DNA of 41,969 bases from Nitrogeniibacter sp050293885. Lineage in GTDB: Bacteria; Pseudomonadota; Gammaproteobacteria; Burkholderiales; Rhodocyclaceae. This document shows positions 33,787 to 41,969 of the stretch, in pieces; position 1 is the stretch's first letter, and every line of letters starts with the position of its first letter. Location: positions 1-41,969 of the forward strand of contig JBNKNO010000028.1 in NCBI GenBank assembly GCA_050293885.1. The letters run 5' to 3'. The translations under genes and the position numbers were made by a program. Under the pieces are notes generated by a model. The model saw only the letters and a list, made by a program, of their open reading frames with translations. It searched no databases and was not told the DNA's origin.

Positions 33787-35163
33787 TCAGCCGTCCATCG
33801 ACTTGACGTGTGTAATGACCTCGCCGATCACTTCCTGCGCCGAACCGTACAGCATCCGGCAGTTCTCCTTGTAGAACAGCGCATTTTCGACGCCGGAGTA
33901 ACCGGTGCCCTTGCCGCGCTTGACCACGATCACATTGTGCGCCTCGTCGGCGTTGAGAATCGGCATGCCGTAGATCGGGCTGGATTTGTCGGTGCGCGCC
34001 GTGGGGTTCACCACGTCGTTGGCGCCGATGACCAAGGCCACATCCGTCTGCGCGAAGTCGGCGTTGATCTCTTCCAGGTCGAAGATCTTGTCGTAGGGCA
34101 CGCCGGCCTCGGCCAGCAGCACGTTCATGTGCCCCGGCATACGCCCGGCCACCGGGTGGATGGCAAACGACACCTCGACGCCGGCTTCCTCGAGCAGTTG
34201 CGTCATCTCCCACACCTTGTGCTGGGCGCCGGCCACGGCCATGCCGTAGCCCGGGATGATGATGACGCGGCCCGCGTAGCGCATGGTGGCCGCCGCATCG
34301 AGCGCGCCCATTTCATGCATCGTCCCTTCAATCGCCTCACCTTCGGCCGCCTCACCGGTAATGGGCGTGAAGATGATGTTCTTGATGGGCCGATTCATGG
34401 CCTTGGCCATGAGCTGCGTGAGCAGGGTGCCCGAAGCGCCGACGACGATACCGGCGACGATCAGCGCCGGATTCTTGAGCACGTAGCCTTCGAAACCCAC
34501 CGCCAGACCGGTGAACGCGTTGAGCAGCGAGATCACGACAGGCATGTCGGCACCGCCGATCGGGGCAGTGATGACCACCCCGAGTACCAGCGAGAGCACG
34601 AAGAACACGGCGATGGCGCCCATGCCCGGGTGATCGGCGGTGGTAATCGCCAACCCGAGAATGACCACCACGGCCGCCAACCCCATGTTGACGGCGTCCT
34701 GCTTGGGCAAGCGGAACGCCTTCTTCATGATGCCCTGCAACTTCGCAAAGGCCACGCACGAACCGGAGAACGCCACCGAACCGATAAGCGCGCCGAGCAC
34801 GGCCAGCGCCGTGACGGTCATGCCGTGCACTTCACCGCGGGTGAATTCGAGCAGCGCAATGGCCGCCGCCGCACCGCCGCCCATGCCGTTGTAGATGGCC
34901 ACCATCTGCGGCATGTCGGTCATGGCCACGTTCTTGCCGGACCACCACGCCAGCGAGGCACCGATCAACATCGCCACGACCATCAGGGCGAAGTTCTGCA
35001 TGCCCGGCCAGAACAGCGTGACCACCGTGGCAGCCACCATGGCCCAGCCGGCCCAGACAATGCCCTTGCGCGCCGTGACCGGCGAAGCCATGGCCTTGAG
35101 GCCGAGCACGAAGACGATGGCGACGCCGACGTAAGCCAGATCAATAAACCAGTTGCTATGCAT
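33787..35163 (-). CDS. pntB: NAD(P) transhydrogenase subunit beta
   Basis: Subunit beta of the proton-translocating transhydrogenase, 458 residues. It reduces NADP+ with NADH using the proton gradient at the inner membrane. The N-terminal half has about nine membrane helices (for example YVGVAIVFVLGLKAM and VVVILGLAITTADH). The C-terminal NADP-binding domain III has IIIPGYGMAVAGAQHKVWEM, GRMPGHMNVLLAEAGVPYD and VIGANDVVNPTARTD, with VVKRGKGTGYSGVEN near the end. The ATG directly follows the pntAB stop (TAAATG). It is last in the pntAA-pntAB-pntB operon. Confidence 0.97.
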   Translation of the reverse strand: MHSNWFIDLAYVGVAIVFVLGLKAMASPVTARKGIVWAGWAMVAATVVTLFWPGMQNFALMVVAMLIGASLAWWSGKNVAMTDMPQMVAIYNGMGGGAAAAIALLEFTRGEVHGMTVTALAVLGALIGSVAFSGSCVAFAKLQGIMKKAFRLPKQDAVNMGLAAVVVILGLAITTADHPGMGAIAVFFVLSLVLGVVITAPIGGADMPVVISLLNAFTGLAVGFEGYVLKNPALIVAGIVVGASGTLLTQLMAKAMNRPIKNIIFTPITGEAAEGEAIEGTMHEMGALDAAATMRYAGRVIIIPGYGMAVAGAQHKVWEMTQLLEEAGVEVSFAIHPVAGRMPGHMNVLLAEAGVPYDKIFDLEEINADFAQTDVALVIGANDVVNPTARTDKSSPIYGMPILNADEAHNVIVVKRGKGTGYSGVENALFYKENCRMLYGSAQEVIGEVITHVKSMDG

Positions 35164-35463
35164 TTACGCGCCCCCCTTCTTCTTGTCCGACTTGAACATG
35201 GCGAGCATGCGTTCGGTCACGACGTAACCGCCGGCGGCGTTGGCCGCACCGAGGAGCACGGCAAAAAAGCCGATCGCCAGTTGCAGCGGGCTGTCCGGAT
35301 CGGCGTGCCCCATCACCACCATGGCGCCGATGAGCACCACGCCGTGGATGAAGTTGGAACCGGACATCAGGGGGGTGTGCAGGATGACCGGCACACGCGA
35401 AATGACTTCATAGCCGGTGAACGCGGCCAGTACAAAAACGTAAAGGTAAACAATGCCTTCCAT
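35164..35463 (-). CDS. pntAB: NAD(P) transhydrogenase subunit alpha part 2
   Basis: A 99-residue membrane protein with three hydrophobic segments: IVYLYVFVLAAFTGYEVI, FIHGVVLIGAMVVMG and LAIGFFAVLLGAANAAGGYVV. It corresponds to the membrane part of E. coli PntA, which here is a separate gene, as in Rhodospirillum rubrum. The ATG at 35463 has GGAGG eight bases upstream. The RVPVILHTPLMSGSNFIHG stretch is a family signature. The protein ends in a lysine-rich tail. It lies 13 bases after pntAA and abuts pntB. Confidence 0.95.
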   Translation of the reverse strand: MEGIVYLYVFVLAAFTGYEVISRVPVILHTPLMSGSNFIHGVVLIGAMVVMGHADPDSPLQLAIGFFAVLLGAANAAGGYVVTERMLAMFKSDKKKGGA

Positions 35464-35476
35464 GGTCTTATCCTCC

Positions 35477-36601
<1,125 letters not shown>

Positions 36602-36830
36602 ATTCACCTCCCCGATGTGGAATTGATATTGAACCGTGGTGGGATGGCGTCATCTTCTGCTGCGGCAAAAACCCCGATCCGTGCCGGCCTTGCGAGCGAC
36701 TGAAACCCAACTGCCGCATCATAACCAATCGGCCCGGAGGCGCAAACCTCGTGTTCGATCGCGCGAGCGAACGCGCCCCTGCGCCCGCCACTTCAGGCAG
36801 ACGCCAGGGGCGCGAACATCTCACATGCGT
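36602..36830. other. Intergenic region upstream of pntAA
   Basis: No gene is supported. It lies between the PP2C stop and the pntAA start on the same strand and should contain the pnt promoter. AT-rich TTCAATATCAATTCC close to pntAA on the minus strand is the only promoter-like stretch, and I cannot define paired boxes. Confidence 0.4.
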
Positions 36831-37637
36831 TCAGTTGTCGAGCTTGGGAAATCCACCGTCTTCGGGCGGCTCGGTGGCGGGTGGTTCGTCCACCACGTCG
36901 ACCAGACGCACCACCGCAAGCGAGAGATTGTCACCCTCGCCCTTCGCCCGCTCGCGCGCGCGCGAGATGATGGTCTGGCATGCGTCACGCGCGTTTTGGG
37001 TCGCCAAGACGGCCCCCAGCTCGGCATCGTCGAAATAGGCCCACACGCCGTCGGAACACATCAGGAAGCTGTCGCCGCCCGCCAGCGGCATGACGCCGGC
37101 AAGGTCGGCTCGCGGGTCGCGCTCGGCACCGAGACAAGACATCAGCACGTTGCGGTGCGGATGCTCCAGGGCGCCGGCTTCATCGAGCCGCCCCTTGCGC
37201 ACCAACTCTCCCACCAGCGAATGGTCGGGGCTGCGATAGACGAGTTTGTCGCCACGAAAGTGATAGAAGCGCGAGTCGCCACAATGCGCCCAGTCGGCAC
37301 GATCCTTTTGCAGCAAGAACACCACCGCCGTGCTGTGCGGATCCTGCTCACTGGTGAAGCGCGTGAGCTTGATGACCACGTGGGACTCCTGAATGATGCC
37401 GGCAAGCAATCGCTCCGGGGACTCGTCCTTGGGCGCAAAGGCTTCGAAATTCTGCTTGGCCTTGAACAACACCTGCTCGGCCGCCATGGCGCCGCCCGTA
37501 TGCCCGCCCATGCCATCGGCGAGCACGGCCATGAGCATGCCCGGTTTGTCCGGATGACCGAAAATCGCGACCTGGTCTTGCTGTTCCGCGCGGTCGCCGG
37601 TGTGACGGGCTGCGCAAGTTTCAATCTTGAGTGCCAT
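36831..37637 (-). CDS. PP2C-family serine/threonine protein phosphatase
   Basis: A 268-residue soluble PPM/PP2C phosphatase, metal-dependent. The motifs are LADGMGGHTGG (39-49) with the metal-binding aspartate D41, STAVVFLL, WAHCGDSRFYHFR, PDHSLVGEL, FLMCSDGVWAYF and GEGDNLSLAVVRL with the last metal aspartates. No regulatory domain is attached. The C-terminal 25 residues are acidic and proline-rich. It would dephosphorylate serine or threonine residues; no partner kinase lies in the window. No clear ribosome binding site precedes the ATG, although the start MALKIETCAARHTGDR is normal for the family. Confidence 0.9.
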   Translation of the reverse strand: MALKIETCAARHTGDRAEQQDQVAIFGHPDKPGMLMAVLADGMGGHTGGAMAAEQVLFKAKQNFEAFAPKDESPERLLAGIIQESHVVIKLTRFTSEQDPHSTAVVFLLQKDRADWAHCGDSRFYHFRGDKLVYRSPDHSLVGELVRKGRLDEAGALEHPHRNVLMSCLGAERDPRADLAGVMPLAGGDSFLMCSDGVWAYFDDAELGAVLATQNARDACQTIISRARERAKGEGDNLSLAVVRLVDVVDEPPATEPPEDGGFPKLDN

Positions 37638-37791
37638 GGCGTGGGTTACATATGCCTTGATGGTTGTCGATGGCGCCGGAGCACCCGGTGCGAGTCCGCG
37701 CAGGCATCAATGTTACATAATGTTTCGCGATCAGGCATGCCCGATTCGCCGTCAGCGGCAGTCGGTCCACCCCGCCATTGTCGGCACTCAC
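37638..37791. other. Intergenic region between PP2C and HDOD genes
   Basis: No gene. AATGTT occurs twice (37709-37714 and 37719-37724) around ACAT, a short direct repeat in locally AT-rich DNA upstream of the PP2C gene. It may be part of a promoter or a binding site, but the boxes are not clear. Confidence 0.35.
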
Positions 37792-38640
37792 TCACACACC
37801 GACCTGATCGCGCAAATCGTCGCAGTACTCGTCGAAGCCCTCGGCATAGATCCCCAGTTCATCCATGATCTCCTCGCGAATGAGCTGCCACTCCGGCCAC
37901 GCCATCCGGTGTTCGATGACGAACAGGTAGGTCGCCAACTGGAGGATTGCCACCATGCTGCGCGAGGGGTGATTGTTGATCAGGTGAAGTTCATGGTGGA
38001 AGCGGATCGCGTCGGTGACAAAATCGGGCAGCCCCCAGTGGCGGGCCACCAAGGCGCCGACAACACAATGATCGAGGTCGTGGCGCTTGTCCTCGTCGCG
38101 CACGCTCACCCACTGCGCGGCGGCCGCGGCACCCTTTGTCAATTCGCAGTAGTCAGGATAGCGCCGCATCAGAATAGGGATGCCGCAATCATGGAAAATG
38201 CCGGCGAGATACGCCTGGTCGGGAAAGATGTTGCACACGGCAACCCGATCGGCGGCCACCACGGATGCGTAGGCGGCCACGCTGCCCGCCCGTGCCCAGA
38301 ATCGCTGCATGGTCTCCGGGTCGCCTTCGACCGCGTTCATCAGCGCGAAGCAGCGCGCCACATTGAGTGACTGCTTGGTGCCGAGCAGCTGCAACACCTG
38401 GTCGAGTGCCTGCGGGGGAGAACTGCGTCCATAGCGCGACAATCGCGACACTTTGAACAGCATCGCCGTCAGCCCGGGGTCTTCGGCCATCTCCCGTGCC
38501 AAGGTGCGTGTGTCGGCATCACCTCGAGTGGCAAGGTCTTCGAGTCTGAGCAGCAAATCCGGCCGCGGGGGCAATCGCAGGCCGGGCGCCAGTGCCGCTT
38601 CCAGGGGGTCGGCAGCCGTTGCGTTCGAGGGTGTGTTCAT
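37792..38640 (-). CDS. HDOD domain protein
   Basis: A 282-residue protein consisting essentially of one HDOD domain, a relative of HD phosphohydrolases that is usually non-catalytic and serves in signalling. The core is EDPGLTAMLFKVSRLSRYG, AVCNIFPDQAYLAGIFHDCGIPIL (H150, D151) and HDLDHCVVGALVARHWGLPDFVTDAIRFHHEL. Two of the HD-type histidines are kept, more than in many HDOD proteins, so residual metal binding is possible. No additional output domain is present. It is on the same strand as the PP2C gene, 154 bases ahead, and possibly co-transcribed. Confidence 0.88.
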   Translation of the reverse strand: MNTPSNATAADPLEAALAPGLRLPPRPDLLLRLEDLATRGDADTRTLAREMAEDPGLTAMLFKVSRLSRYGRSSPPQALDQVLQLLGTKQSLNVARCFALMNAVEGDPETMQRFWARAGSVAAYASVVAADRVAVCNIFPDQAYLAGIFHDCGIPILMRRYPDYCELTKGAAAAAQWVSVRDEDKRHDLDHCVVGALVARHWGLPDFVTDAIRFHHELHLINNHPSRSMVAILQLATYLFVIEHRMAWPEWQLIREEIMDELGIYAEGFDEYCDDLRDQVGV

Positions 38641-38740
38641 ACGAAAACATATCGGCGCAGCAACGCGCGACTTGAGCCCCGCCGGACAGAATTTCGACGC
38701 ACCAGAGGATGCGTTTCGGGCACACCAAACGCCCCGCCGT

Positions 38741-39975
38741 TCAGCCCCGGCGAAGGCGCCCGTCGATCAGTTCGATCCAGTGGCGCACGGGCGTCGACGT
38801 CCCGCCGGCCAGATGAGAAATGCAGCCGACGTTGGCCGAGGCGATGCAGCCCGCCTTGCCTGCTTCCAACGCCGCCAGCTTGTTCTCGCGCAGCGTGGCC
38901 GACAAGGCCGGTTGCAACAGCGAGTAAGTCCCCGCCGAGCCACAGCACAGATGCGCATCGCGCACCGGCGTGAGCGCGTAGCCGGCGGCCGCGAGCACGG
39001 CTTCCACCTTGCCCTTGAGCCCCAGGCCATGCTGCAACGTGCACGGCGCGTGAAAAGCGAGCGGTTCGGGCGCACCGAGCGGTTCGAGCTGCGCCACCAG
39101 ACGCTCGCTTTCATCCGCCAGCACCTCGGACACGTCGCGCGTCATGGCGGCGACCCGCGCCGCCTTGTCGGCATACGCGGCATCTTTCGCCAGCAGATGG
39201 CCATAGTCCTTCACTTGCACGCCACACCCCGAGGCCGTCATCACCAGCGCCTCGACTTCGCCGCCTCGATATGGGGCCACCAGGCGTCGATGTTGCGTTG
39301 CGCATCGGCACGGCCGCCGGCGTGGTCGTTGAGGTGGTGGCGCACAGCGCCGCAGCATCCGGCGCCGGGTGCTTCGACCAACGAGATGCCGAGCGCGTCG
39401 AGCACGCGTGCGGTCGCCGCATTCACCGACGGCATCATCGCCGGCTGCGCGCAACCGGCCAACGCCAGCATGCGGCGGGCGTGACGCGGCGCCGGCCATG
39501 CGCCGGCAGGGCGGGCGAGCGGCACCTTGTCCTTGAGCACGCCCGGCAGCATGGGCCGCACGGCACGCCCAGCCTTCATCGCCAGCCCGAACAGCCCGGC
39601 GCGCGGCACGAACTCGCGCAGCAACCAGCGCACCGTACGCGCGCCCAGCGGACGCGGAACGCGCTCGTCGACCAGCACACGCCCGAGATCGACCAGCCGG
39701 CCGTAGGCAACGCCGGACGGGCAGGTGGTTTCGCAGGCCCGACAGGTGAGGCAGCGATCCAGGTGCTGCTGGGTCTTCTCGGTGACCGGCTCGCCTTCGA
39801 GCATCTGCTTGATGAGATAGATGCGCCCGCGCGGGCCGTCCAGTTCGTCGCCCAGCAGTTGGTAGGTCGGGCAAGTGGCGGTGCAGAAGCCGCAGTGCAC
39901 GCACTTGCGCAGGATTTCGTCGGCCTCGCGGCCCACGTCGGTGTCCTTGATGAAATCGGCCAGTTGCGTCTGCAT
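38741..39975 (-). pseudogene. glcF: Glycolate oxidase iron-sulfur subunit, interrupted by a frameshift
   Basis: Iron-sulfur subunit of glycolate oxidase, which passes electrons from GlcD/GlcE to quinone. The first frame (39975 to 39241) gives 244 residues with two 4Fe-4S motifs, CVHCGFCTATCP and CLTCRACETTCP, and GAGCCGAVRHHL. It then ends after HIEAAKSRRW. The homologous C-terminal part (VEALVMTASGCGVQVKDYGHLL through CCGSAGTYSLLQP to the stop at 38741) is in a second frame. Adding one base near 39261-39265 joins them as IEAGEVEALV and gives 411 residues, close to the 407 of E. coli GlcF. It is either a true one-base deletion or a sequencing error in a short G run. Confidence 0.88.
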
Positions 39976-39978
39976 GGG

Positions 39979-41043
39979 TCAGAATCCGTCGTAGAGTCGG
40001 CCGGGATTGAAGATCCCCGCCGGGTCGAAGCTGGCGCGCAGCTTGGCCTGAATTTTCGCCATCACGGGGTTCAGCGGATGGAACACGCTCACCGCGCCGT
40101 TGCCGCCACGAAACAGCGTGGCATGCCCGCCCGCAGCCACCGCCTGGGCACGGATGTGGGCCGCGTTCTCGCCACTGCGGAACCAGCGCTGCGCCCCACC
40201 CCATTCGATGAGCCGGTCGCCCAGCAGCGCCAGCGGTTCGGCCACCGAAGGCACCGACAAGCGCCACAGCGGCTCGGGGCCAGCGAAGAACGCGTGCTGC
40301 TGTTCGCGCAGCGCTTGCCAATGTGCCGTGGCCTGCGCCTCGTCGATCCGCTCACCCCCCAGCTTCGTGCACGCGGCACTGACGGCCGCCTCGGCGCCGG
40401 ACAGACGCACCCAGGCCCGACCATCGACCCAGCACGTGGCCGACACCGGCAGCGGCTGCCCCGCCCAGTCGTTGAACATCCCGATGGCGCCGGCGCCATT
40501 GACCTCGAAACACAGCGTGCGCTCGGCCACCGGACGCGGCAGCACCTTGAAGGACACCTCGGTGAGCAGCGCCAGCGTGCCCAGCGAACCGACCATCAAG
40601 CGCGAGACGTCGTAGCCCGCCACGTTCTTCATCACTTCGCCGCCAAAGCGCAGCGACTCGCCCCGGCCGTCAATCAGGCGCACGCCGAGCACGAAGTCGC
40701 GCACCGCCCCGACGCTGGCGCGGCGCGGGCCCGACAGGCCCGCCGCCACACAACCGCCCACAGTGGCGCCGGCACCGAAATGCGGCGGTTCGAAGCCGAG
40801 CATCTGGCCTTGCGCAGCAAGCGTCTGCTCCAGTTCCGCCAGCGGCGTGCCGGCCCGCACGGTGACCACCAGTTCGGTCGGCTCATGGCTGATCACGCCG
40901 CGGTGCGCCCGCGCATCCAGCACAGTGCCCGCCAGCGGCTGCCCGTAAAAATCCTTGCTGCCACCGCCCCGAATGCGCAGCGGCGTCTTGCTCGCTGCCG
41001 CCTCGCGGATCTGCTCGGCCCAGGTTTGCTCAACGTCTGTCAT
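39979..41043 (-). CDS. glcE: Glycolate oxidase FAD-binding subunit
   Basis: A 354-residue subunit of the glycolate oxidase complex with an FAD-binding PCMH-type fold. The FAD-binding region is PLRIRGGGSKDFYG, then ELVVTVRAGTPLAELEQTL and GAGATVGGCVAAGLSGPRRAS. GGEVMKNVAGYDVSRLMVGSLGTL is the GlcE signature. The C-terminus SFDPAGIFNPGRLYDGF is typical. The ATG at 41043 overlaps the stop of the small membrane ORF by one base (TGATG). glcF starts 3 bases after its stop, so all the glc genes are translationally linked. Confidence 0.95.
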   Translation of the reverse strand: MTDVEQTWAEQIREAAASKTPLRIRGGGSKDFYGQPLAGTVLDARAHRGVISHEPTELVVTVRAGTPLAELEQTLAAQGQMLGFEPPHFGAGATVGGCVAAGLSGPRRASVGAVRDFVLGVRLIDGRGESLRFGGEVMKNVAGYDVSRLMVGSLGTLALLTEVSFKVLPRPVAERTLCFEVNGAGAIGMFNDWAGQPLPVSATCWVDGRAWVRLSGAEAAVSAACTKLGGERIDEAQATAHWQALREQQHAFFAGPEPLWRLSVPSVAEPLALLGDRLIEWGGAQRWFRSGENAAHIRAQAVAAGGHATLFRGGNGAVSVFHPLNPVMAKIQAKLRASFDPAGIFNPGRLYDGF

Positions 41044-41171
41044 CACTTGCCCTCATCATCGCTTGCCTCGTCGCGCGGCCGCTCCGGCCAGGCGCGCAAG
41101 GTGGCCCATGCGCCAATCAGCCCCAATACCGGTACGGCGACCAGCAGGAACTGAACCCATCCCTTCGACAT
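41043..41171 (-). CDS. Small single-pass membrane protein between glcD and glcE
   Basis: A 42-residue ORF. Its ATG overlaps the glcD stop by one base (TGATG) and its own stop overlaps the glcE start the same way. It has one hydrophobic helix (about residues 6-27, VQFLLVAVPVLGLIGAWATL), then a charged tail RAWPERPRDEASDDEGK. The start has no separate ribosome binding site, as expected for coupled translation. I recognise no family. Position suggests a small membrane partner of the glycolate oxidase, perhaps tethering the soluble GlcDEF subunits to the membrane, but this is inference. Confidence 0.55.
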   Translation of the reverse strand: MSKGWVQFLLVAVPVLGLIGAWATLRAWPERPRDEASDDEGK

Positions 41172-41969
41172 CAGAAACGCTCGATCTCCGGATGCGGCAC
41201 CTGCCCACCCTGAACGTGCATGCGGCCAAATTCGGCGCAGCGGTTCATCGACGGAATCGCCTTGCCCGGATTGAGCAGCCCCTTCGGGTCGAAGGCGGCC
41301 TTGACTCGGAAGAAGGTCTGGCGCTCGGCCACGTTGAACTGTCGGCACATCTGGTTGATTTTCTCGATGCCGACCCCGTGTTCGCCGGTGATCGTGCCAC
41401 CCAGATCGACCGATAGATCGAGAATGGCGGCGCCGAATTCCTCGGCACGCTCGAGCTCGCCCGGCACGTTTGCATCAAACAGAATCAGCGGGTGCATGTT
41501 GCCGTCGCCGGCGTGGAACACGTTGATGCACCGCAGGTTGTAGGTTTTTTCCATGCCCTGGATGGCGGTTAGCATCTCGCCCAGCCGCTTGCGGGGGATG
41601 GTGCCGTCCATGCAGTAGTAGTCAGCCGAGATTCGGCCCGCCGCCGGAAACGCCGCCTTGCGCCCGGCCCAGAAGCGCATCCGCTCCGCCTCGTCGCGCG
41701 AGATGCGCACCTCGGTCGCACCGTGCGATTCGAGCACCGCGCACATGCGCTGGATCTCTTCGGCCACCTCTTCCGGCGTGCCGTCCGACTCGCACAGCAA
41801 GATCGCCGCCGCATCCAGCGGATAGCCGGCATGCACAAAGGACTCCACCGCGGCGGTCGCCGGCTGGTCCATCATCTCCAGCCCGGCAGGGATGATGCCG
41901 GCAGCGATCACCGCCGCCACCGCCTCGCCGGCCTTGATCACATCATCAAACGCCGCCAGCACGCATTGG
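41171..41969 (-). CDS. glcD: Glycolate oxidase subunit GlcD, C-terminal part (partial)
   Basis: The C-terminal 265 residues of GlcD, the FAD subunit that oxidises glycolate to glyoxylate; the 5' end lies beyond the window. Visible marks are FWAGRKAAFPAAGRISADYYCMDGTIPR, NVFHAGDGNMHPLILFD, and the FAD-linked oxidase C-terminal motif GGTITGEHGVGIEKI. The segment ends AAFDPKGLLNPGKAIP followed by a short tail HPEIERF. It is the upstream gene of the operon glcD-small ORF-glcE-glcF and overlaps the small ORF by one base. Confidence 0.95.
   Translation of the reverse strand, partial: QCVLAAFDDVIKAGEAVAAVIAAGIIPAGLEMMDQPATAAVESFVHAGYPLDAAAILLCESDGTPEEVAEEIQRMCAVLESHGATEVRISRDEAERMRFWAGRKAAFPAAGRISADYYCMDGTIPRKRLGEMLTAIQGMEKTYNLRCINVFHAGDGNMHPLILFDANVPGELERAEEFGAAILDLSVDLGGTITGEHGVGIEKINQMCRQFNVAERQTFFRVKAAFDPKGLLNPGKAIPSMNRCAEFGRMHVQGGQVPHPEIERF

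Noticed and set aside
38741..40321. 526-codon open frame on the minus strand running through glcE into the end of glcF
   Set aside because: Only its last part is homologous to GlcF. The first part is an out-of-frame reading of glcE and the start of glcF, open by chance upstream of the frameshift.
39271..41154. 627-codon open frame on the plus strand opposite glcE and glcF
   Set aside because: Antisense to conserved glc genes; arginine-rich shadow composition and no recognisable motif.

Overview
The window is GC-rich chromosomal DNA, densely packed with housekeeping and signalling genes. Gene content and order point to a betaproteobacterium, most likely of the Rhodocyclales (Azoarcus/Thauera/Zoogloea type): rplM-rpsI, a Coq7-type ubiquinone hydroxylase, a CNP1-like protein, rppH divergent from proS, a yhdP-nitrilase-tldD operon, glnE, ispB, split pntAA/pntAB/pntB and glcDEF. 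This placement is inference from gene families; no rRNA is present. I see no prophage, insertion sequence, CRISPR array or integron.

Layout. 1-1.2 kb: rplM-rpsI (minus) with a leader region holding two promoter candidates and an internal intrinsic terminator. 1.4-3.7 kb: osmC-like gene, then coq7, a CNP1-like protein and rppH on the minus strand. 3.9-7.1 kb: proS, a lytic transglycosylase and a membrane-anchored HExxH protein in one tight plus-strand unit. 7.1-9.0 kb: an outer-membrane barrel protein and a radical SAM protein, divergent. 9.0-10.8 kb: two tandem paralogous Tat-exported proteins, each with two NarX-like P-boxes. 10.9-17.1 kb: yhdP-nitrilase-tldD operon (minus). 17.3-20.2 kb: glnE and tRNA-Pro(CGG), converging on a shared terminator. 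20.2-23.3 kb: ispB, a ugpQ-like gene and a UgpB-like binding protein (minus). 23.3-27.1 kb: a lipoprotein, then an HD-GYP/EAL pair with overlapping start and stop. 27.1-30.9 kb: aldo/keto reductase divergent from rlmM, then rhlE. 31.0-33.7 kb: a PAS-GGDEF-EAL protein with both output domains degenerate. 33.8-36.6 kb: pntAA-pntAB-pntB. 36.8-38.6 kb: PP2C phosphatase and HDOD protein. 38.7 kb to the end: glycolate oxidase operon glcD (partial)-small membrane ORF-glcE-glcF, with glcF split by a one-base frameshift.

How the genes work together. Several units serve the cell envelope: yhdP, lytic transglycosylase, barrel protein, lipoproteins. Others serve the quinone and redox economy: coq7, ispB, transhydrogenase, glycolate oxidase. 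Three genes belong to cyclic-di-GMP signalling, one with an intact EAL site, one HD-GYP with an altered metal site, and one apparently non-catalytic. The most unusual material is the pair of P-box proteins, which look like nitrate-sensor input modules freed from any kinase or chemoreceptor. Also notable are the glcF frameshift, the HExxH protein behind the transglycosylase, and the leader ahead of rplM.
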